A DNA stretch of 41,462 bases. Origin: a virus. The stretch lies in IMG/VR virus record IMGVR_UViG_3300042731_002594, positions 1 through 41,462 of that record, one strand, 5' to 3'. Of this stretch, positions 21,713-30,728 are shown in pieces (positions within the stretch are counted from its first letter, which is position 1; each line of letters starts with the position of its first letter). The notes under the pieces are model-generated. The model was given only the letters and a program-made list of their open reading frames with translations, made no database searches and was not told the origin of the DNA. The position numbers were made by a program, and so were the translations under genes.

Positions 21713-22942
21713 CTATTGGACCCACGAGAGTTGTCCCAGCTTGGCCTTCTCGCCCTCCTGGAGCTGGTAATAACCCTGAGTCAATCCGGATACCTCCACG
21801 CCTTTTATGTAGCCCCCGTATGCAGCCGCGATCCTTGCCGCGACTCCGGCGACTATTCCATCGCTTATAATGTCTTCCTTCGGCATGAGTGACACGCCGG
21901 TGATAAATGGCTCGAAGTCAAGAAACAGCTGAGTGAGTGCATCCTGGATCGCTGTTTTCGCGGCGTCCTCATCCTCTGAGACGAGCCCTATGACGTCCAC
22001 GTCAAACGCTGTTCTCGAGATGGGGAAAACCTTCACGTATGCGTTGATATTTCTGCGATTGGGCCAGACGGTTGTCCCGTCGCCTTCGAGGTGTTCCCAG
22101 ACGTCTTGACAGACCCCAGAAGATTCGGGATCTGATGGCCTCCCACTTCCATCGGGATTTATCGCCGGTGGAATGCCGTCATTGTCAGAAGCACTCTCGA
22201 CAAACACAAACACCTGGCCCGCGTGGCTATCCGGTATCGTGATGTCGTACCATCCAGAATATGGATAGGCGTTTCTGACCCCGACCACCTCCTCAGCCCA
22301 GTCCTTGTAATCGGCATACGCTCCACCTTGGGGACGAGCGGCGTATCTTTCGAGGATGCGCTCCCTGAAGACTTCAGTGTCTTCCGTGTCTACACCGCTG
22401 GCCGATGTAGTGGTGACGGTTGCGACCTTCTCAACGCTCGACGGTGGGTTCATGAAATGGATCTCTTCGAACTCATCCATGTTGCCGAGCTCTCCGACGT
22501 CCACCGCTCGGATCGTCGCCGTCTTCGTCGCCGCATCGAGGGGTACGTCTCCAATCAAGACGTAGATCATTTTCGTGACCGGGTTGATAAAACGTGTCCC
22601 GCTCGTCAAGCTTCCGGTCTGATTGAGAACGGTGATGGTAATGTTCAATTCTGCCCGCTGGCCAGGCTTTTGGAAGATTTCAACCAGCTCACCCCATAAC
22701 TTCAGCGGTGTGAGCGTAACCCCGCCGATGGTCACCTCCACATTGCTCGCGGTCTTGACGAACATTTGGAGCATGATCCAGCTGGCGTACTGGTAGAGCA
22801 GCACAAACACGCCGCCGAGAACCTTCGCGAGAACCCTGACAAACGACTTCGGAAGTATCGGGATGGAGCGATTCAGGCTCGTCTCGAGCTGGATGATTAT
22901 CATCTCCGAGATCTGGGCTGATGTTTTTCTTGTCATGCTCAT
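21713..22942 (-). CDS. Baseplate J-like protein (Mu gp47-like)
   Basis: 409 residues. Central motifs of the Baseplate_J family are visible: A-T-I-R-A-V-D-V-G-E-L-G-N, E-D-T-E-V-F-R-E-R-I-L-E-R-Y, Q-G-G-A-Y-A-D-Y-K-D-W-A, then V-V-G-V-R-N-A-Y-P-Y and G-Q-V-F-V-F-V-E. Residues ~240-285 (P-P-A-I-N-P-D-G-S-G region) form a loop rich in Pro/Gly/Ser. Role: wedge of the contractile-tail baseplate. The start ATG overlaps the stop of the gp46-like gene. Confidence 0.9.
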   Translation of the reverse strand: MSMTRKTSAQISEMIIIQLETSLNRSIPILPKSFVRVLAKVLGGVFVLLYQYASWIMLQMFVKTASNVEVTIGGVTLTPLKLWGELVEIFQKPGQRAELNITITVLNQTGSLTSGTRFINPVTKMIYVLIGDVPLDAATKTATIRAVDVGELGNMDEFEEIHFMNPPSSVEKVATVTTTSASGVDTEDTEVFRERILERYAARPQGGAYADYKDWAEEVVGVRNAYPYSGWYDITIPDSHAGQVFVFVESASDNDGIPPAINPDGSGRPSDPESSGVCQDVWEHLEGDGTTVWPNRRNINAYVKVFPISRTAFDVDVIGLVSEDEDAAKTAIQDALTQLFLDFEPFITGVSLMPKEDIISDGIVAGVAARIAAAYGGYIKGVEVSGLTQGYYQLQEGEKAKLGQLSWVQ

Positions 22943-23439
22943 GCTTCACCAACTGGCAATGTCATCTCCACGGGGACAATTTCCCCTCCGAAAATAGTGA
23001 TCGCAACACTGATGCTCACGGTTTTGTTTCTCGGCATCGATACCGACACGGAAACCGCGACGGCGTATCCACCGTCAATCAAAAGAGTCTCGAGCTGCGA
23101 TTGCGCCACTCCTTGAAGCTCTGACAGTGTTTTACTCGTAAGCGGCGATCCCTTTATGATCGATTGAAACTTGCTTCGGTACTGTCTGTTTTGTGGCTCA
23201 CCCTCGTTGCCCCACCACTGCAGCGTTGAGGCGGCCTCGCTTCCGTCGTCTCCGTCGTTTCCTCCGACCAGCTCGAGATAAACCATTGTCTCAAAAAGCT
23301 CTGTCATCTCCACAAGCGAAGACGTCGCCCCTGTAGACGGATTGTATCCACCGACCAAGCTGATGTCCCCTCCGTCGCCTACGTCGAACATGAGGACGTC
23401 TCCGGCCTGTGTCGCGTTGTTGCCGTAGTCAGTGCTCAT
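22939..23439 (-). CDS. Mu gp46-like baseplate protein
   Basis: 166 residues from ATG at 23439 (ATGA overlap). Signature stretches of the phage GP46 family are present: V-Y-L-E-L-V-G-G-N, then W-W-G-N, followed by R-S-K-F-Q-S-I and A-Q-S-Q-L-E-T-L-L. It is a gp25-type wedge component found between the gp45-like spike and baseplate J. Confidence 0.85.
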   Translation of the reverse strand: MSTDYGNNATQAGDVLMFDVGDGGDISLVGGYNPSTGATSSLVEMTELFETMVYLELVGGNDGDDGSEAASTLQWWGNEGEPQNRQYRSKFQSIIKGSPLTSKTLSELQGVAQSQLETLLIDGGYAVAVSVSVSMPRNKTVSISVAITIFGGEIVPVEMTLPVGEA

Positions 23440-23957
23440 TGGTCCGCCTTTAGATTTGTGGATGCGATAGAGCCAATTGCTGGCCATGAAGCATCAAGAG
23501 CCGCAATAATATTTTCCTTGAACGCGGCACCACCGTCTGCCGATCCAACCGCTGCTACGCTTATCGCGGTTTTGATTGCCTCTATTTTTGCGTCCGTTTT
23601 CGTCGCCATCGCCACGAAGTCGATCCCGTTCCCAATGTTCGCGGTCATTCCTTGTCCCGGCTTGATCTCTATGGTTCCGTCCGCCTTGAGATGAACGATA
23701 GCGGTAATGACCCCCGGAGCGCTTCGCGAGAATATGACCGCCTCACCTGGCCCTGCCTGGTTGTCCTCTGAGAACACCGCAGAGATGCAGATCTCCTGCC
23801 CGGACCGATGGAACAAAACCGAGTCGCCTGGCAGCGGCTGGAAATCGAGCGATCCCATCGGCATCACTGTTGCCGTCACCGCAGGGCCTGCGCCGGTCTC
23901 TATCGTCGCCACAACCTGCCCGTCTCCGACGGTGACACTCTTGATGTGACCGATCAT
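23436..23957 (-). CDS. Baseplate spike / gpV-like protein (Mu gp45-like)
   Basis: 173 residues if it starts at the ATG overlapping the hub gene stop (an ATG two codons earlier is equally in frame). The N-terminal OB-like beta domain has V-V-A-T-I-E-T-G and L-P-G-D-S-V-L-F. The central G-T-I-E-I-K-P-G is the spike beta helix seen in gpV/gp45 proteins, and a helical C-terminus follows. It forms the central puncturing spike. Flanked by hub and gp46 genes as expected. Confidence 0.82.
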   Translation of the reverse strand: MIGHIKSVTVGDGQVVATIETGAGPAVTATVMPMGSLDFQPLPGDSVLFHRSGQEICISAVFSEDNQAGPGEAVIFSRSAPGVITAIVHLKADGTIEIKPGQGMTANIGNGIDFVAMATKTDAKIEAIKTAISVAAVGSADGGAAFKENIIAALDASWPAIGSIASTNLKADQ

Positions 23958-25174
23958 TGCCATGGGAGGGCCTCCGGTATCTCCCCGCTGTACACCCCAG
24001 GGAGAACCAGGCGAAGCGATGTTGTACGGGATTCTGCGCTTTGTACGCGTGTCACATCGGCTATAAGAAACTCGAATGAGTCATTGATAAAATCCTCTTC
24101 GGATTTGAATCTGACGGTCGTGTTCGGCTTATAGAGATTGCCGCTGTCGTCCCTCCACGTTGCGAGATGGACGGTGATTGAGAAGATGTCCGAGAACAGT
24201 CTTCCGGCTACGGTCTTGACGGCGGCCTCCAACTCTCCTTCATCGATGTCCGGAAGCTCAACGGTGAAGGGCCTTACTTGGTCCGTCGCAAATGGGTTTT
24301 GGACGGTAAGCTCTGCGCCTCGCCCGTTTGATTTTTTACCCCGGCGCTTGGTTTTGGCTGGGATGTATCCGGTCACCGACGAATAGAATTTCGACTCGTC
24401 AATCACTGGCGGCTCGACCGCGTAGACCGGCGCTCTCCCCTTCTCGAGGTCGGACACCGGTCTACCGGCTGAAACGCCTGTCCATACAACGAGCTTCCCG
24501 TCGTCCCCTGAGCTGATGACCGGGCCTCGCTGCCTGGCGAGGTCTGACAGGAACCCGAGGACCTCCTGATTTTCTTGGATGTCGACGCGCTTGAATACCG
24601 GCCCCGGCTCGGCTCTAAAATCGCACCCGACACCATGGTGAAGGCACAGGTCGTTCGCAATCCTAGTCAGATCAGAGTCGGTCCACTCGAGGGGCATCGC
24701 CGAAATTGGAGGCATACTGAACTCAAGGACCCCGGGGTGAGCATATGCCGACACCATTAGGTTTCTACTGTTGCCGCCCTGGACGGTCTCCGGGGTCACT
24801 CCTCGCCCCGACAACAGGACCTCCCCGTCAACCGATATGTCGATTTTTGGGGCCGACAACGGGCGAAAGAGAGCCCTTATCTCCGGCTCATTTGGAACGA
24901 CAAAGCGGGCCTTTGCGACTGCGTCGATAGACTCGGCAACCTCGAGCCCGTCCCACGTTCCGAGCGCCTTTCCGTTGACAGAGATCTGAACGCCGGGAAT
25001 GTCCGCCGGGGACCCTTCGATTTCTTCCGGAATTTGCAGAGATGTCCCGGCGGCGATGGGCGCCAGCACTCCGGGGTTTGCCTGCTGTATCCTCGCGGCG
25101 TCGAGATCGTCGCCGGTCGTGACCCTGGCGATGTCGCTCCACGTCTCCCCCCCTGAAGCAATGTGCCTACCCAT
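23954..25174 (-). CDS. Baseplate hub protein with N-terminal LysM (Mu gp44 / late control D-like)
   Basis: 406 residues. Residues 1-55 look like a LysM module (G-E-T-W-S-D-I-A-R, I-Q-Q-A-N-P, I-A-A-G-T-S-L-Q-I-P). The rest matches the hub family of gpD/gp44: K-A-R-F-V-V-P-N, G-V-T-P-E-T-V-Q-G-G-N-S-R-N-L-M-V-S-A-Y, S-V-T-G-Y-I. The protein should form the hub ring over the spike. The LysM part may replace a separate tail-X-type protein. It overlaps by 8 nt the gene before. Confidence 0.82.
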   Translation of the reverse strand: MGRHIASGGETWSDIARVTTGDDLDAARIQQANPGVLAPIAAGTSLQIPEEIEGSPADIPGVQISVNGKALGTWDGLEVAESIDAVAKARFVVPNEPEIRALFRPLSAPKIDISVDGEVLLSGRGVTPETVQGGNSRNLMVSAYAHPGVLEFSMPPISAMPLEWTDSDLTRIANDLCLHHGVGCDFRAEPGPVFKRVDIQENQEVLGFLSDLARQRGPVISSGDDGKLVVWTGVSAGRPVSDLEKGRAPVYAVEPPVIDESKFYSSVTGYIPAKTKRRGKKSNGRGAELTVQNPFATDQVRPFTVELPDIDEGELEAAVKTVAGRLFSDIFSITVHLATWRDDSGNLYKPNTTVRFKSEEDFINDSFEFLIADVTRVQSAESRTTSLRLVLPGVYSGEIPEALPWQ

Positions 25175-26495
25175 ACCACACCACCTCTCTACCCTTTGGA
25201 ATCAAGATGTGTTCGTCACCAGCGATCTGGTTGGTCAGCAAAAACATGTCCATCGTATCCGGCGCCGTTGTTCCGTACAGCTCGAAGCAAAGATCGATTG
25301 GCGTCCGCTCGCGCGTGAGCGCGGCCCTGAACTGCGTCTTGGCCTTCAGGGATGCTGTTATCAAATCAGATATGGAGGCCCTGACAACCTCTCTAAGCTC
25401 CGGAACTCCGTCACCGGTGTCAGACGTTGACTCGTCTATTTCGCCGCCCTCGACGGCCGTGTAGTTGCTGTCGTGCCATTCCTGGTAACCGTCTTCGAGC
25501 GCCTTGAGCCCATCGACCGCGGAAATAAAATCGGATCTGCTCTGAAACTCTCCCGAACCATCGGCGGCCATCATGGCTGAGTTCGCAATGAGAGCCGATG
25601 CGATCACCTTGTTGAGGTGGAATGTGTTGATCGAATCGTTCGAGTATTGTCTTACCTCGGCATCTGTTCCGCCGAATATGTCATTTGCAAGGTTTTTGTA
25701 TCCGGCGAGCTTCGTCTTTGTCCCTTCTGCCTGGCGGCGCGGCTCGCCTACCATGATCTGAACCTGGCGTGCGAGAGCCAAGGGCTTCCCGATGACGGTG
25801 TCAATACCTCTGTCAATCGAGTCTCCGACGTCTTCCATCCCCTGGGTCACCGCTCCGACGCCTGCCGAAGCCTTATCCATCACATCGCCGATTTTTTTCA
25901 CGGCCTTCAGGACCTTGTCCATAAACCCGGCTTTGTCTACTGGGTCTGAGAGCTTGGCCTTGTTGGAGAAGTCAACCGCCGACGCATCGAGAAGCGAGTC
26001 AAACAGCGACTTTCTGCCGCTGTCCCCTCCAACCTGCAATCCGGTCGTTTCGAAAAACGACACATCGAAAATTACTTGTCCGGCGCCGCTCTTGTAGGGG
26101 TCGGTCCTGGTGACTTCTCCGACGAGCACGACGGGGATGTCTTGGCGATACGACGGGTGAGATAGAACGCCCTCTCCTGGCTCCAGGATTGCGCTCAAAA
26201 ACGCTTCGGCCTTGTCCCTGTATCCTGAGCCTGAGAAGAACACCCGCATCGGGAACCGCCCACCGGTGCGCTTGCCTGGTTGCACATAAGTGCCGTTTCC
26301 AGATGCCAACTCGAACGGCGCGGACTTCGACTCTACACTCGATGTGAGGTCCTCAAAGTCAAACGGAACCTTGAGCCCGCTGGGGCTTTTGTAGACGGCT
26401 TTCTCCGGGAAAACCATGGGCTCGCCCTCAAACCTCTTCGGCCCGGAAAAGATGTCCTTAATGGCGTTGATCGTGTTGGTGACGGGGTTGCTCAT
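25167..26495 (-). CDS. DNA circularisation-type tail protein (Mu gp43 / gpN-like)
   Basis: 442 residues from ATG at 26495, which overlaps the stop of the tape-measure gene (ATGA). The N-terminal ~130 residues (P-S-G-L-K-V-P-F-D-F-E-D-L, F-P-M-R-V-F-F-S-G, A-E-A-F-L-S-A-I-L-E-P-G-E-G-V-L-S-H-P) match the DNA_circ_N family of Mu gpN proteins. The remainder is mostly helical. Despite the family name, this position marks a tail/baseplate component between tape measure and hub. Confidence 0.82.
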   Translation of the reverse strand: MSNPVTNTINAIKDIFSGPKRFEGEPMVFPEKAVYKSPSGLKVPFDFEDLTSSVESKSAPFELASGNGTYVQPGKRTGGRFPMRVFFSGSGYRDKAEAFLSAILEPGEGVLSHPSYRQDIPVVLVGEVTRTDPYKSGAGQVIFDVSFFETTGLQVGGDSGRKSLFDSLLDASAVDFSNKAKLSDPVDKAGFMDKVLKAVKKIGDVMDKASAGVGAVTQGMEDVGDSIDRGIDTVIGKPLALARQVQIMVGEPRRQAEGTKTKLAGYKNLANDIFGGTDAEVRQYSNDSINTFHLNKVIASALIANSAMMAADGSGEFQSRSDFISAVDGLKALEDGYQEWHDSNYTAVEGGEIDESTSDTGDGVPELREVVRASISDLITASLKAKTQFRAALTRERTPIDLCFELYGTTAPDTMDMFLLTNQIAGDEHILIPKGREVVWYG

Positions 26496-28126
26496 TGCGC
26501 GGCCCCCGTGTGGACGAGGTTGAGAGATGTTCCTCCGCCACGGCGTCCGCTCTGCTTCACGGATGCCCGGCCGGTCTCGTCCTTGATGTTGATCTCGACC
26601 TCGGACCTGTTGACCGTTTCGGTCCTGGATGTGGACACCGTTGGGGTTGACACCGGAAACGGTTCCTCCCACGGGGCGACGTCTCCAAAGCTTTGATTAG
26701 GCGCGTATCGCTCCTTGTTCTGCTTGGTGTTCAATGCTGACTGAAGCTTTTCGCGATTGTATTTCGCACCCTCCATGCCGAGGTTCTTCCACGTATCCAT
26801 TCCAGGGAGATAGTTCAGGAGCACGTTTTTCTCTATCTCGGCCTCGGCCTTGTTTACCGTTTTGATGTCCTGCTGAAGCTGCGCCGTGTTTCTCTTTGAT
26901 AGGTCACGCCCCATCGTGTCATTGATGTCGAGCGATAGATCATAAAGACGCTGGTTGGCCTCCATAAGCGGCTCTACGAGCTTGTCATGGATAATCGTCC
27001 CGATCTCCCACCCGACCGCGAACGCGGCGAGCGCTCCCATGGCTCCCTGGATCTTCCCGATGGATCCGGCGGCGGCATTCGCCTTGCCGGGTATCGCGTC
27101 GATTTTCGCCCCGGCCTTTCCGACGCCTCCGACACTGAGCGCCGCCGCCTTCGACGACGTATTGAGCAGCCACATCGCCGCGCTGGCGACTTTGACCGCT
27201 GCGGACAGTCCGTAAAAAACGGCGACGTATTTGGCGATCTTCTTTCCCCAGTAGGCGATATCCTCCATGTACTCGGGGACCTTTTTGATAAACTCCAAAA
27301 ACTTGGTGCTGATAATCCCCTTGTTTGCAACCATCCATTTACGGGTTGAGTCGGCAAGCTTTGTAAGCTCGGGGAGCAGCGGGCTGATAACGTCAACGAG
27401 GAACCCCTTCACCGTCCGTCCAAGGCGATTCATCATGTCGTTGTACTCTTCGGCCTTGGCCGCTTGTTCGGCCGTCACAATGCCGTTCTCTTCCTGCTGA
27501 CGCATGAGGCGTCCGATCTCTCCGGTCCCCGCGTTGGCGAGGTTGATCATGTCCATCCCGGAGCGACCAAAGCCGGCCGTCGCCATCGCGGCCTTTCCCA
27601 TCGCCCCGGGGGTCTTCTCGATGGCACCGAGGTACAACTTGAAAGCATCGCTCACGTCGTCGGTATCCTTGAGCTGCTTCAACAACTCCGGGTTGGTCTT
27701 CTTGAGAGCGGTGTACATGGCGCCGTATCCGCCCTTCAGCTCCCCGACCGTCTTCGTGAACTTTTGTAACGACTTATCGAAGATCTCCGTCTTCACCCCC
27801 GATTGCTCGGCAGCAAATTGGAACTTTTGATACTCCTCGATTGGGAAGTCCATCGCCCTTGTTTTTTTGGCGAGCGCGTCCATTGACTCAGTCGTTCGGT
27901 TGACGGCGTGGAAGACACCGGCGAGCGCGGCCCCTCCGGCGAGTGCCCCGTATTTGAGCCCACGGGTGAGGTGACCCGAAATGGTTGACATCGCACGGTT
28001 GACGCTTCGAAGGGCCATCGATGCCCGCGCACTGAACCGCATAATCTTTCCCTGGATTCCTGAGATGACCCGAGAGGACTTGTCGACGGCCCTGAACGTG
28101 GTCTTTATTTCGAGGTTCTTACTCAC
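26492..28126 (-). CDS. Tape measure protein (544 aa)
   Basis: Starts with I-K-T-T-F-R-A-V-D-K-S-S, the usual opening of Mu-type tape measures, then long helices with hydrophobic stretches (A-L-A-G-G-A-A-L-A-G-V-F-H). Y-N-D-M-M-N-R-L-G-R-T-V-K-G-F-L-V-D is the typical core. Length sets the tail length, and this is a fairly short tape measure for a myophage. It starts at a GTG inside the end of the chaperone frame (8-nt overlap). Confidence 0.88.
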   Translation of the reverse strand: MSKNLEIKTTFRAVDKSSRVISGIQGKIMRFSARASMALRSVNRAMSTISGHLTRGLKYGALAGGAALAGVFHAVNRTTESMDALAKKTRAMDFPIEEYQKFQFAAEQSGVKTEIFDKSLQKFTKTVGELKGGYGAMYTALKKTNPELLKQLKDTDDVSDAFKLYLGAIEKTPGAMGKAAMATAGFGRSGMDMINLANAGTGEIGRLMRQQEENGIVTAEQAAKAEEYNDMMNRLGRTVKGFLVDVISPLLPELTKLADSTRKWMVANKGIISTKFLEFIKKVPEYMEDIAYWGKKIAKYVAVFYGLSAAVKVASAAMWLLNTSSKAAALSVGGVGKAGAKIDAIPGKANAAAGSIGKIQGAMGALAAFAVGWEIGTIIHDKLVEPLMEANQRLYDLSLDINDTMGRDLSKRNTAQLQQDIKTVNKAEAEIEKNVLLNYLPGMDTWKNLGMEGAKYNREKLQSALNTKQNKERYAPNQSFGDVAPWEEPFPVSTPTVSTSRTETVNRSEVEINIKDETGRASVKQSGRRGGGTSLNLVHTGAAQ

Positions 28127-28355
28127 GTGGTGCGCTTTCCGCGATCAGCCTCGGACGAATTCCGTCGTAAAAAAACTCGATTTCATCGAGGTCCATCGTC
28201 CGAACATCCGGCAACCCTGGATAGTGGAGGCATATTTCGAGAATCATCGTTCTCATAACATTGAGCCTCGTATGCATCGGGTTCCCATTTCTGTCTTCTC
28301 TCAGTCGCTGCTCCCGTCCGTTTCGAACAAGTAACGGATGTGTTATCTCACTCAT
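28119..28355 (-). CDS. Tail assembly chaperone, second frame (78 aa)
   Basis: Short frame that overlaps the end of the first chaperone frame by 8 nt and lies directly before the tape measure, as the lambda T or Mu gp42 region does. It has its own ATG at 28355 but is more likely made also as a C-terminal extension of the upstream protein by frameshifting. The sequence is helical with a conserved-looking M-D-L-D-E-I-E-F-F-Y-D-G. Confidence 0.7.
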   Translation of the reverse strand: MSEITHPLLVRNGREQRLREDRNGNPMHTRLNVMRTMILEICLHYPGLPDVRTMDLDEIEFFYDGIRPRLIAESAPRE

Positions 28356-28364
28356 CCAGAAAAA
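28348..28364 (-). other. Candidate programmed frameshift site (-2) in tail chaperone overlap
   Basis: The first frame reads CTT TTT CTG GAT GAG TGA. TTT moved back by two bases re-pairs perfectly on the T5 run (28364-28360) and enters the second frame as TTC TGG ATG AGT. The two frames differ by +1/-2, the relation known for phage Mu. Confidence 0.45.
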
Positions 28365-28755
28365 GGTAGAACACCTCCTTCACCATCTTGATGTCATGCT
28401 GCTCGAGCTTGGCCAGTCTCGAAGGGGCGATATTCGTCACCCTGGCGAGCCAGGCGTCCTCTTTCTCCTCGACGTGGGTGAGCTTGCATGTATCCATCGC
28501 CTTTCTATCGCCCTGCCTCGGGCGACGGGTAAAGACGACCTCCGGCAGCGCTTCGCTTTCGGTGCTGCATGTCACCGCTCCGTCTTCGTCTACGGCGATG
28601 CGTCCCTTCATCACATTCTCGATGAAGTGCTGTCGGTACGTTTCCATTTTTTCCTGAGCAGACTCGCTCCGAAACGAATCCATTTCGAGCCGTGCGAATT
28701 CGGCGAATCTGTCGAACTCCGCGACGGCAACCTCTCTTGAAATCTTCTCATCCAT
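28348..28755 (-). CDS. Tail assembly chaperone, first frame (Mu gp41-like)
   Basis: 135 residues from ATG at 28755 with GAAAGG upstream. The helical N-terminus, the T-N-I-A-P-S-R-L-A-K-L-E motif and the final M-V-K-E-V-F-Y-L-F-L-D-E fit the small chaperone made between tail tube and tape measure in contractile phages. It is expected to coat the tape measure during tail assembly, with the frameshifted longer form in lower amount. Confidence 0.72.
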   Translation of the reverse strand: MDEKISREVAVAEFDRFAEFARLEMDSFRSESAQEKMETYRQHFIENVMKGRIAVDEDGAVTCSTESEALPEVVFTRRPRQGDRKAMDTCKLTHVEEKEDAWLARVTNIAPSRLAKLEQHDIKMVKEVFYLFLDE

Positions 28756-28773
28756 GATCTTGCCTTTCAAAAC

Positions 28774-28819
28774 GCGCCGCCCCTTTTTTCGGGGTGAAAG
28801 GCGGCCCCGAGGGCGGCGC
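28774..28819. terminator. Strong hairpin between tail tube and chaperone genes
   Basis: Nine-base arms GCGCCGCCC / GGGCGGCGC (28811-28819 and 28774-28782) with an inner 6-bp stem TCGGGG/CCCCGA. On the minus-strand transcript it sits just after the tube gene. No U-run follows directly, so it may be an attenuator or an mRNA-stabilising 3' structure that lets tube protein be made in excess. Confidence 0.6.
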
Positions 28820-28836
28820 TTAAGTCCTGCCTTTCG

Positions 28837-29211
28837 TTATGTCCTCTTCAGGTCTCCCGTGCCGGAAACGTCGAATGTCGCCGTCGCCTTTGCCGGGTTG
28901 TATTTGATCGTTCCGGACGGGCCTCCCTCGGTTCCTACGAGAACGACGCCGTCGTGAAGCTCGATGGCGACATCGCCATCATCAGCCGAGTTTTTGATCT
29001 CAATGAGACGGTCGAACTTTGCGGCGTTGCATTCGACAGTGCATCCGTTTGCCATCCACGGACCGACCTTGACGATCTTCCTGGCTGTCTTGTCCGCGTT
29101 GCTCTCACGGGTGACCTCAATTCCGTCATCGATTTCGGGCTCGTTGTCTCCGGTGAATTTGAACGACTCACCCCCGAAGGCGATCGTTTTTGGCGTTCCT
29201 CCAACAATCAT
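28837..29211 (-). CDS. Tail tube protein
   Basis: 124 residues, directly after the sheath gene with ATGA overlap. Opening I-V-G-G-T-P-K-T-I-A-F-G-G and strands G-W/V-T-V-E-C-N-A and T-I-K-Y-N-P-A-K-A-T-A-T-F-D fit the small beta-barrel tube proteins of Mu-type phages. Position is decisive: sheath-tube-chaperone-tape measure. Confidence 0.78.
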   Translation of the reverse strand: MIVGGTPKTIAFGGESFKFTGDNEPEIDDGIEVTRESNADKTARKIVKVGPWMANGCTVECNAAKFDRLIEIKNSADDGDVAIELHDGVVLVGTEGGPSGTIKYNPAKATATFDVSGTGDLKRT

Positions 29212-30704
29212 GACTGGCCTCCATAGTAGAATCCGAATTGCAGCGTGATGGGAAGCACGTTGACATTTCCGGACAGTTTGAATGTTGCGATGATGTCGAG
29301 CCGCTTCGGGTTTGTTGACGAGATCGTGGCCGTGCTGTTTGCAATCGCGAAGTCGACATCAGAGATGATCGCGGCTAGGCCAGCGTTGGCGTAGATTCTC
29401 GCCATTGCCGAAACAGCGTCCTTCGGCTTCTTTGCGGCGTCGTTGTCCGTCGCCTGACCGTTTGGAAGGAGTGGGACACCCTTCCATTTTGTGCTGTTGA
29501 ACTCCAGCTCGAAGTTGTAGATCATCGTCGCGATCTTCTGTTGGTCCACCGCGTAGGCGTAGGCCGGAGGATCTTCCCCGGTCGGGTGATAGCAAGTGAC
29601 CGTATCAGAGATTTGAACCTCTCCGTCGACGATCTCGACGGTGGAGCACCCGGCCTTGACCGCCGTATCACGCTGATTGCTTCCCCATTGGACAGAGTCC
29701 AGACCAGGGGTAAGCTCTGGGCATGCAAGCCCGGCGTAATCGTACGGGGGATTTTCATTTGCCCGCTTTGCCGACCGCCTCACATGGTCCGCCGCGATGA
29801 CGAACGGAAGGTCGTTCGAACCCGGATTGGCGATGATGCAGTTCGTTCGGTCCGTCTTTCGCGCGTCTGTAACGGCTGTGACCGTTGCCAGCGTGGCCTC
29901 GTTTGTCCCTGTGAAGACGAGCAGCGGCTTTCGGACTTCCGGAGCCCATCGCCCCTCGCCAAACGCCGAGAACGAGTCCAGGTTGGTCGTGTCGTCGTAG
30001 TCGAGGGCGTTTACAATGTGCGTGTCCCATGCCTCTCCGATGAGGTTGAGACCCTCGCCAGCCGCTTCCACGCTGATTGTTCCGCCGCCGCCGGTCGGCT
30101 GCGTGTATGCGAAGCTCAGCTCGGCATCATCCGGAGAGACCATCTCCAGGTAGACGTTGTCTCCTGTGTCTCCGTCCCATCCGACTGTGAAATCGAGCTT
30201 TGTTGTCCCATCAGACGCCGCACCGGGCATGCCGAGCTTTCCATTGATGGCTGCAATGGCCTTCGTGATGAACTCGGATACGCTGTCCCCGGATACAATG
30301 ACGATCGGATTGGACAACACGTTGTTGATCTTCGCGTAGTACGTCTGCGTCTTTGTCGCTGTGCCGGTCGGGGTAATGTCCCCGACTGACTGAAGCGGTG
30401 TGCCGGTAACCGAAATCGGATATACCCACACTGGGATGCTCCCGACGCCGTCACCGTTCGATGGAAGCAGCGATCGGACCATCAGGTAGAGCGGGCTCGT
30501 GTAGCCGTACAGTGACCCGACCTCATCGGCCGTGAACACCTGGCGCTTGGCCATCGAGTCCGAGTAGCTCGCGTCCGCCTGGCCGAATACCGCAATGCGA
30601 ACCGGTCGATACCTGGTCCCCGGGTTTCCGAGCTGCTTGTATTCGGTCTTCATTGCGAAGCCACGAGCCCGCCAATCTTGTGGAAATGCTGTTGATGCAG
30701 TCAT
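29208..30704 (-). CDS. Contractile tail sheath protein (Mu gpL-like)
   Basis: 498 residues with an AAGGAG site upstream. Features of Mu-type sheath proteins: an opening with P-V-R-I-A-V-F-G-Q-A, the F-T-A-D-E-V-G-S-L-Y-G segment with the G-x-G-S/P-L stretch after it, the V-W-V-Y-P-I region, and a C-terminal N-V-L-P-I-T-L-Q-F-G-F-Y-Y-G-G. Role: contraction driving the tube through the envelope. This fixes the phage as a myophage. Confidence 0.88.
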   Translation of the reverse strand: MTASTAFPQDWRARGFAMKTEYKQLGNPGTRYRPVRIAVFGQADASYSDSMAKRQVFTADEVGSLYGYTSPLYLMVRSLLPSNGDGVGSIPVWVYPISVTGTPLQSVGDITPTGTATKTQTYYAKINNVLSNPIVIVSGDSVSEFITKAIAAINGKLGMPGAASDGTTKLDFTVGWDGDTGDNVYLEMVSPDDAELSFAYTQPTGGGGTISVEAAGEGLNLIGEAWDTHIVNALDYDDTTNLDSFSAFGEGRWAPEVRKPLLVFTGTNEATLATVTAVTDARKTDRTNCIIANPGSNDLPFVIAADHVRRSAKRANENPPYDYAGLACPELTPGLDSVQWGSNQRDTAVKAGCSTVEIVDGEVQISDTVTCYHPTGEDPPAYAYAVDQQKIATMIYNFELEFNSTKWKGVPLLPNGQATDNDAAKKPKDAVSAMARIYANAGLAAIISDVDFAIANSTATISSTNPKRLDIIATFKLSGNVNVLPITLQFGFYYGGQS

Positions 30705-30728
30705 TTCGCTATTTCTCCTTGCGGCCCA

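Noticed and set aside
29541-30389. 282-residue plus-strand open frame
   Set aside because: Antisense shadow of the tail sheath gene; no start signal and no recognisable domain.
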